NCBI GenBank assembly: GCA_030142905.1
Contig: JASJOG010000041.1
Coordinates: forward strand, 1,731,501 to 1,795,500
Direction of reading: 5' to 3'
Source: Heliopora coerulea
Lineage: Eukaryota > Cnidaria > Anthozoa > Scleralcyonacea > Helioporidae
Length of the DNA stretch: 64,000 bases
The first letter of the stretch is position 1; every line of letters begins with the position of its first letter. Below, piece by piece: positions 61,201 through 64,000 of this stretch. The position numbers and the translations under genes are program-made. A model generated the notes under the pieces. The model did not search any database and was not told where the DNA came from. It saw only the letters and a program-made list of their open reading frames with translations.

Positions 61201-63838
61201 GGATAAGACTTCTATTATTATACTCTGGCCAACGCCAGACGATTTTACTTGTCAAAGAGAAGGCTTTTGCGAATTCCGCTCACGATTTGTTTTGTTAACT
61301 AGGTAATTGTAGTTTTCCTTTTTATATTCCTTGTATTAGTCAATTGTTTAATTACGGCTTTCTTGAAAAGCAATTATTATTGAGGAAATTGCCGTAGCTA
61401 AATAAATTCTCCGTCTTTTTCTATTCCTCTCCCTCTCCCTCTTCCTCTCCCTCTCCCTTTCCCTTTCCCTCTCTTCCTCCCTCTCTTCCTCCCTCTCTCC
61501 CCTTTCTCTCTCTCTACCCCTCTCTCTCCCTCTCCCTGTCCTCTGTCTCTCCCCATCCCCTCTCCCTTCCCCCTCCCTCCCCCCCTCCATTCCCCATCTC
61601 CCCTTCCTCTCCCTCTCTGTTTACATGACCGTGTCTGTCTATTTCGGTCTCTGAGTTCGACCTTTGGTCTATTTCCCAAATTTTGTGTTCTTGTGCTTAT
61701 TTATTTACTTATTTTTCGCTGCCCACTGTATTTTTTTGCCATGCTAAGCTCAAACATCCAAAGTACATTTATTGAAACTCGTTGCATTAACCTCGTCCAT
61801 ATATTATATACGTAGAATATTGATGATTGTTCTTCATGACCTTTGTCTGTCTGTTTGCTGTATTTTTTGTCATTCAGTTTTGTCTGTATTTTTTATTTTT
61901 CTGTCGCTTCGATTCTCAGTCGTTCACTTGTTTTTTCTTTCCCCCTTGTTTTCAGTTCTAACCTGTTCTCTTTTGGTTTGTTTCATAAATAATAAAACAG
62001 AAAAGAAGAAAAGATGAAAGAGATTCAACTCCGTCGTGAAAAGGAAGAACTCAGCAGACAAGCGAGGTTACAGGAAAAGAGAGAACAAGCCGAAATTGCT
62101 AAACAAGAAAGGCAAAGATATGAGCTGCATCGAAAAGAGAACTTGCCGAGGTCTAACGTGGTAGACGGGATATCAAGTGGATATCGTGGACTTACGAGAA
62201 CCGAAATGAACCAACACGCCTCCTCCTCTGTGACGAACGGAGGGACGCCATTTAGGATGAATGGACCATTGTCGACTCCTCCTTCGGCTTTTTCTGGTTT
62301 CACAGGTCTGCGCAATGCATTTCAGCCATTATACACGCCTGTCGAACTCTACATAAACGTACACCCTCTTGTCTTTTTCAAAACACAGTGCACGCAGAGC
62401 TTCTATCCAGCACGGTGAACTCGATTCCCGTATCTGGAATGCTAACTCCCAGTCATTTGGCCGGGCAAAAAGAGAAGCCAAGATGGCCGCCTATGGAGGG
62501 AAATTTTGTAGGTCAGTTTCAGTCCTCCTCGCGGACTTGTACGTCGGTTCCAGTCGTTTGCACGACTTTAATGTTCAGCTTCCGTTTGGGTCGGCTTCGA
62601 AAACATTCACAACCATGGAAAAAGCGTTCAGAGGAAATATTACTGGACCAGTTTTGCATATTCGAATACTTGAAAGGATTCAGTATTGCCGTGTGGTATA
62701 AGAAGTGTGCTAAACTGTCTAAAGATGGTAAACTAACGGTAAAAAGAGGACGTGCACTTAGTAGATTGCCAAAGTAATTTTTCGAGACCGTTTTATCAGG
62801 TTTCTCGTCAGTTTAGGAATTTATTTTCGTAAAAATATATAAGCTGTAACTCGGTTTGACTTTGTGGAAATATATTTGAAATTCTTAAACTCATCTCTGT
62901 CTTTTGACGAAACGTTTTGTGTGTGTCATCAAAGAAAACTCTTCAGAAAATGTAAAAAATGGCGAGAGACGCTAAAACTGACGTACAAGCCCGCGTAGGG
63001 GACTGAAAATTACGTACAAAATTACTCTCCGTGGGCGGCCATCTTGGTTTCACATTTCATTGGCCAGTTAGCATTCCAGATATGGAAATCGAGTTCAGTG
63101 ATCCAGCTTCGCATATCAAATACCTACCTCCGATACTGTCCTAAACTAGCGGTTTTCGAACTGTAGGTAAAAAGCCAGCGAATCTGGGATTTGTTAAAAA
63201 AGCAGGGCTCTGTTGGTGAAAGGATTTGATTTCATTTTGTGTATGTACGTGCACATTGAATCGTATGTAGTTAGACCCACACCTGCGTTACAGAAATTTA
63301 GTCTTTTGGGGGTACTGTAGCACACATAACAGCGTCAACGAGCACTGATGGGAAAACCCATTCGAAAAATTTCGTGAGTTATACTATATGTGAAACTTTT
63401 TAATTTTACTCTGACTTACGCCAGACGATTTTACTCGACAAGATGAGACGTCTCGGACCTGAAAGGTTTAAAATATAAGATTCTGGTACGGAAAAAGAGT
63501 TAACTTTTGATTAGCAAATCAGGTTGTGTAAAGTGTCTTTTTTATTGTTAAAGGAAACATTGGGTAGTTGTGTCGCTGCGTTTTCAATCTGACGAGCTTG
63601 TGTTCCGCAAAGTTTAAGTGTCAATAATATTTCCACCCCGAAAATCTCCTGCCTACTCTCACATTTTCTGTTCAGGAGATCAGTGATCCAGTTGTAAAAT
63701 TCTCATTGCCTTGCTATAGGAGTCGAATCCTACGTGAAACCAAGTGGTAAAACCAACCGTAAATTGATCATCAATGCCATATCCCATGTATGTTTACCTG
63801 GTGCAGTGAATAAAGAGATAAAAGATAGATGTCTTCAG
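31244..63838 (+). CDS. CAMSAP: Calmodulin-regulated spectrin-associated protein (CAMSAP), 5' twelve exons
   Basis: Exons: 31244-31327, 32797-32904, 33822-34037, 34355-34440, 34923-35227, 36395-37021, 38383-39531, 56397-56599, 58611-59714, 60714-60823, 62001-62305, 63720-63838. Every join is in phase, giving 1472 codons without a stop; the rest of the gene is off the right edge. CAMSAPs bind and stabilise microtubule minus ends. The N-terminal region and CH-type domain (about residues 65-330) include VRRFSTFSASRELPFDLEDA, nearly identical to the family, and DICF...LEDILYG. Exon 8 (about 859-926) has the coiled coil SLELNLLRLKLAEKQRHIEA, the minus-end-binding segment. Exons 10-11 form a charged coiled coil. 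Exon 12 starts the CKK microtubule-binding domain (NRKLIINAISHVCLPGAVN). Exons 6, 7 and 9 encode low-complexity Ser/Thr-rich linkers. The 16.9-kb intron 7 contains another complete gene. The donor after exon 11 (GTCTGC) is weak but gives the only in-phase join to the CKK exon. Confidence 0.93.
31328..32796 (+). other. CAMSAP intron 1
   Basis: 1.5 kb of AT-rich sequence after donor GTAAGA; nothing else recognised. Introns 2 (32905-33821), 3 (34038-34354) and 4 (34441-34922) are short; intron 2 carries one copy of the dispersed CTGG/AGTAAA repeat (33197-33232) and intron 4 a TTG/GTT-rich simple repeat. Confidence 0.6.
33197..33232. repeat. Dispersed ~36-bp inverted repeat, copy
   Basis: A degenerate copy of a motif with core CTGGCNTAACGCCAG followed by ATTTTACTTGTCA. 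Related copies lie at 8540-8580, 39973-40010, 53641-53675, 61218-61255 and 63401-63440, in both orientations. Confidence 0.55.
34600..34790. repeat. GTT/TTG-rich simple repeat
   Basis: Imperfect TTG/GTT trinucleotide tract in CAMSAP intron 4. No coding content. Confidence 0.7.
35950..36245 (+). mobile_element. Miniature element with short inverted repeat and GAAGGCGAAG hairpin
   Basis: AGTATAATTACTCAGGTGATTAT (35950-35972, 23 bp, first 20 AGTATAATTACTCAGGTGAT) is inverted imperfectly at 36134-36156. A start codon context AAGATGGCGGCTATCTTTG lies at 36066-36084, and the hairpin CTTCGCCTTCGGCGAA near 36208-36223. A diverged copy in reverse orientation lies at 55860-56045. It is in CAMSAP intron 5. 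Confidence 0.5.
37204..37360. repeat. Repeat with AACGTTTCGAG...CTCGAAACGT inverted motif, copy 1
   Basis: Shares GCAGTTATCAAC, TTCTTTGNGNTCNGTCACGG and CTTTGCTCGAAACGT with 40117-40311. It is in CAMSAP intron 6 (37022-38382), which also has a poly-T run at 37845-37864. Confidence 0.65.
40117..40311. repeat. Inverted repeat with ~51-bp arms and 15-bp tandem units in the loop
   Basis: Arms 40117-40167 and 40261-40311 are imperfect reverse complements, each containing AACGTTTCGAGCAAAG or its complement. The loop holds three full tandem copies of CACGTTTCTTGAGAA (40191-40235) plus a partial fourth. Related to 37204-37360. Confidence 0.8.
40414..40687 (+). mobile_element. Palindromic miniature element, copy B
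   Basis: Nearly identical to copy A (12157-12456) from its left end through the MASASRFCEVSED reading frame, here interrupted by a stop where copy A has Cys-Lys. The right terminus has a different hairpin: AATTAGATTATGAGCTCGAG (40621-40640) is inverted at 40663-40682 around a 22-bp loop. Copy A instead pairs the GATTTCTATGAGGTGATAG segment. Confidence 0.65.
41848..42300. repeat. GGTT/GGTTG minisatellite, block 1
   Basis: About 450 bp of degenerate TTGG, GGTTG and GGGTTG units on the + strand, with many closely spaced GG/GGG runs that could form G-quadruplexes. Spurious W/G/L/V ORFs result. Confidence 0.88.
42690..42880. repeat. GGTT/GGTTG minisatellite, block 2
   Basis: A second, shorter tract of the same G/T-rich units, about 390 bp after block 1. 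The DNA between them carries AAAATCATTTTTATTCTCA-like sequence near 42395 and a partial inverted match near 42665, suggesting an insertion split one tract. Confidence 0.8.
43021..43091 (+). pseudogene. tRNA-like sequence (tRNA-derived SINE head or decayed tRNA)
   Basis: Acceptor arms GACTCGA / TCGAGTC pair perfectly and the D stem GCTC/GAGC pairs. The anticodon stem pairs 4 of 5, the T stem 4 of 5, and A-box (43028) and B-box-like AGTTCAAATCC (43071) are present. The predicted anticodon would be GGT (Thr) but position 33 is C in place of the invariant T, and GGT is not a normal eukaryotic Thr anticodon. The downstream tail resembles those near 53715 and 55390, so a SINE is most likely. Confidence 0.6.
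43901..44386. mobile_element. TA-flanked TIR miniature element
   Basis: Inverted ends CAGTGAACTC (43901) and GAGTTCACTG (ending 44386) are each flanked by TA. Internal direct and inverted copies of GTCCGTCTTA and GGTGTCCGTCTTA occur near both ends. The TA flanks suggest Tc1/mariner-type mobilisation. No transposase ORF. Confidence 0.75.
47450..51568 (+). CDS. Unrecognised 1372-aa protein with twelve KRxTY-headed repeats, nested in a CAMSAP intron
   Basis: One uninterrupted 4119-bp frame. A TAA at 47444-47446 lies in frame just upstream of the ATG, fixing the start unless a splice acceptor falls between them. Twelve copies of a ~30-residue unit begin at residues 100, 159, 206, 254, 299, 343, 387, 455, 722, 828, 888 and 933. 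Consensus: K-R-x-T-Y-[DST]-L-x-x-V-[AS]-x-x-L-[DE], then x-[SA]-x-x-x-G-x-x-[LIV]-x-[DE]-x-L-x-x-[IL]-S. The best copies include KRRTYDLCDVSSELD, KRGTYDLDHVSGQLD and KRKTYSLEDVSNTLE. A Ser-rich stretch occupies about 585-665, a Lys/Pro-rich segment with KKKAPPKPKRTF about 985-1000, and the C-terminal ~350 residues are acidic. There is no signal peptide, membrane segment or known catalytic domain. R-R/K-T-Y would suit basophilic (Aurora/PKA-like) kinases, which is inference only. Candidate poly(A) signals lie at 51921 and 51953. I do not recognise the family. Confidence 0.85.
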   Translation: MNTPCKFDGRHGSVAESKSLVNYTSNDRCLGKTITNLRVTADLNEVAVLLDSGQTEKLSSKNSVEQYCASEAISVQFSRSNTFKKPVQDNRRPPNGNHVKRATYSLEQVLRSLDEVMASGKAILEALATANSKKLSAKQGGDSSISGKPLATKSSTGMKRGTYELGKVADMLDTGVRNGVSLNDSLNGVSHGNFEENGTIFSAKIQRNTYDLSDESTRLDDSQQSEISLEELLKELGCEGNGVTDDTMASTKYKRGTYDLDHVSGQLDDSLSSGKCLEDSLEQISLENNNQYNQSVQDKRRTYDLCDVSSELDQRLKSSSPLDDSLCQNWTPDTGLDPTASDKRRTYNLNNVSNELDRSLNSGQCVEDSLEQISSTDPEYYQSAYEKRRTYDLTDVSLNFHLSQQDLPRLCGSSTPDKSSSPQCSSNEVVMDSSTLPKNNTDTNGISGREDAAEKRKTYTVDNSPAAVDNSLSNGSNIQNSHLAFSKNSSHPDGINGASYDKPAASILSGNNKKELTPGQWIEQMEELENSPEVSSVKTKYSKSRKECSHKEINSNGSDMKNGEQQVSCTSEFNFEQSDSGLKSKFETRARLSSNSGSSSESSPRSTHVKSKSTLGSRSLSGPKSSSGLSFGSSSEIASRSLSCSRPTSELKSNSSPDFTSSSGPSFKKDCLVESLKEISPGVRNYLTNKLGLTEEQCIAVHRKLSNGSEKSFDSSSLEHHKTYSMEDVAHSLDIATSQGLPMTKVLNNLELENQKVSGDDGVRSYENIKTIQNNMKEHLSSRPSAVEQQGQEPDVDKKEQNTTNKNDSKRSVKLRSNIVQSKFSLNRRTYTLSSGSYSVDGKPSFKLSATKAVYKPSAKLHSFSHLLGGRSVKSQLRNSKAGIDESKRNTYTLESVAETLEKAQDEGVTMIDALKRLSGSCSVEQSESCAEKRKTYSLEDVSNTLESGTASGVPIVDTLRKIADPDGTESGKSSKAETPSQSSKKKAPPKPKRTFSKPEIKFVSDSFVIEYFTSPKKPQSTSSEKNGNKSNIQEAANKSSLDNAEKLDGQGALSGTQQTSANEGDKEKAKQLFTSNEISSLKRGELKPKEKVVNDLDNLLVKLAAEVDKTKELDLSGLERNPSASCGLLPSVAEPAQDSTGSSMNLVEKSCEESVSKTVKPIADSHHSSADCEPSIGFEGTSDSDSAKPELKEANTEKLEDVDPCDEAVPGTSEEVHDVLKPVLLQQVENSLETVAEVEKAAHIEAVSDCIDGEIGDKKLTVPIQKGEIPFSDDKMCSGDDCLHSTKPEMAENELDADVVPRDQLETIGLEETSDGGVGKTDNVGLSFVPDKPDGCRGLEDGVELSAEEGEFQLNASKSGAVLKHEPIEGF
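52578..52783. repeat. Imperfect ~47-bp inverted repeat
   Basis: Arms 52578-52624 and 52737-52783 share AGTGAGTTCTCTTCTTTT and CTCGTTTACC in opposite orientation, separated by about 112 bp. Confidence 0.7.
55270..55445 (-). repeat. tRNA-derived SINE-like sequence
   Basis: On the minus strand an A box TAGCTCAATTGA (+ 55359-55370) and B box AGTTCGAATCC (+ 55317-55327) are correctly spaced for tRNA-type Pol III promoters. It is flanked by GTCAACTAGAAAAATT and, on the other side, by a tail resembling those after 43091 and near 53715. Confidence 0.6.
55860..56045 (-). mobile_element. Miniature element, diverged copy of 35950-36245
   Basis: Read on the minus strand it has AAAATGGCGGCTAAGATTTC, then AATAATCTCCTGTGTAATAA and CTTCGCCTTCGGCAAATAA, in the same order as the element at 35950-36245. 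Confidence 0.5.
57111..57944 (+). mobile_element. PIF/Harbinger-like element, internally deleted
   Basis: Inverted ends GGAACTTTACGATTGAGAAA at 57111 (right end reads GGGACTTTACGATTGAGAAA on the other strand, ending 57944) extend over ~37 bp, through TTTCTACGACGCCG. It encloses a broken transposase fragment and is nested in the larger TIR element. A clean 3-bp target duplication is not visible. Confidence 0.78.
57301..57785 (+). pseudogene. Truncated, frameshifted Harbinger-type transposase N-terminus
   Basis: From ATG 57301 the frame runs to a TGA at 57667-57669. It contains FRFLRNDIYIL, YNGLKVDAVEDMCIFLKRFA and YPCRY, typical of the N-terminal part of DDE_Tnp_4 PIF/Harbinger transposases of marine invertebrates. 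From about 57625 the expected continuation (MVPMFARPLPQLC, then FVYDNWNHLL) is in another frame, until a stop at 57783-57785. The catalytic DDE core is absent. Nuclease function is therefore lost, and movement would need a transposase supplied in trans. Confidence 0.8.
58305..58385 (-). repeat. tRNA-derived SINE-like sequence (minus strand)
   Basis: On the minus strand an A box TGGCCCAGTGG (+ 58357-58367) and a perfect B box GGTTCGATTCC (+ 58316-58326) occur with tRNA-like spacing. The flanks do not form a clean acceptor stem, so a SINE or decayed tRNA is favoured. It lies between the TIR element and CAMSAP exon 9. Confidence 0.6.
59715..60713 (+). other. CAMSAP intron 9
   Basis: 1.0 kb between donor GTAAGT and acceptor TTTTAG. 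No other feature recognised. Confidence 0.65.
61218..61255. repeat. Dispersed ~36-bp inverted repeat, well-preserved copy
   Basis: Reads TACTCTGGCCAACGCCAGAC followed by GATTTTACTTGTCA, with the CTGGC/GCCAG core palindromic. Other copies are listed at 33197-33232. Confidence 0.7.
61425..61620. repeat. Polypyrimidine (CCCTCT)n tract
   Basis: About 195 bp almost entirely C and T on the + strand, within CAMSAP intron 10 (60824-62000). The minus strand gives a spurious R/E/G-rich ORF. Confidence 0.9.
62306..63719 (+). other. CAMSAP intron 11
   Basis: 1.4 kb between exon 11 and the CKK exon. An open + frame at 62388-62777 has some coding-like look, but the direct 62305 to 63720 join is in phase and yields an uninterrupted protein, so it is treated as intronic. 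A copy of the dispersed CTGG repeat lies at 63401-63440. After exon 12, 63839-64000 is the start of the next intron, with a poly-A run at 63959-63971. Confidence 0.6.
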
Positions 63839-64000
63839 GTAAACTGCTCTTGTGTTATTCAGGTTTTCATGGGAAGGCGGCTACCTGTGGTTTATCACCG
63901 TCAATTTTTATCCTGCCACTTACTCAGACCGCTACAACAATCTATCAAAACTCTTTAAAGAAAAAAAAAAAGATTCCTGCTGACCTCCTTAGCAGGTCAA

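Noticed and set aside
61348..61679. Minus-strand R/E/G-rich ORFs
   Set aside because: Complement of the polypyrimidine tract in a CAMSAP intron.
62388..62777. 129-aa + frame as an extra CAMSAP exon
   Set aside because: The direct 62305 to 63720 join is in phase and gives uninterrupted CKK; the candidate exon shows no CAMSAP similarity I can recognise.
1..64000. CRISPR arrays, operons or prokaryotic-style defence systems
   Set aside because: No spacer-repeat arrays, ribosome-binding sites or gene clusters; the sequence is intron-bearing animal DNA.

Overview
The window is eukaryotic nuclear DNA from an animal. Coding sequence is split into short exons with GT..AG introns, intergenic and intronic DNA is AT-rich, and the genes are metazoan (CAMSAP, CREBL2, ZNF385-like, FBXO10/11-like, rhodopsin-type GPCR). 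The many small inverted-repeat elements and the GPCR type suggest a cnidarian, probably an anthozoan or stony coral. That placement is inference; no species marker is present.

Layout: (1) 1-6657, + strand: satellite DNA, then the last four exons of a right-handed beta-helix (FBXO10/11-like) gene, with a complete hAT-type MITE in one intron. (2) 6658-12960: no gene recognised; several inverted-repeat elements. (3) 12963-14099, +: single-exon class A GPCR that lacks the usual extracellular disulfide cysteines. (4) 16794-25626, +: four-exon ZNF385-like zinc-finger gene; its last intron holds a ~745-bp fold-back and a perfect 47-bp palindrome. (5) 30143-27506, -: two-exon CREBL2-like bZIP gene, tail to tail with the zinc-finger gene. 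(6) 31244 to beyond the right edge, +: CAMSAP (microtubule minus-end binding protein), head to head with CREBL2. Twelve exons can be joined in phase (1472 codons); the window ends inside the C-terminal CKK domain. (7) 47450-51568, +: a 1372-aa intronless ORF nested in a 16.9-kb CAMSAP intron, on the same strand. It carries twelve copies of a KRxTY-headed motif and I do not recognise its family. It is the best candidate here for something undescribed.

The CAMSAP introns are rich in mobile-element debris: a frameshifted PIF/Harbinger transposase fragment inside a larger TIR element, a TA-flanked MITE, GGTT minisatellites, tRNA-derived SINE pieces, and paired palindromic elements whose terminal hairpins differ between copies. 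Exon joins were derived by hand from splice consensus and reading phase, with family matches from memory; no alignment was run. The genes are not an operon. The only arrangements with possible functional meaning are the CREBL2/CAMSAP divergent pair and the gene nested within CAMSAP.
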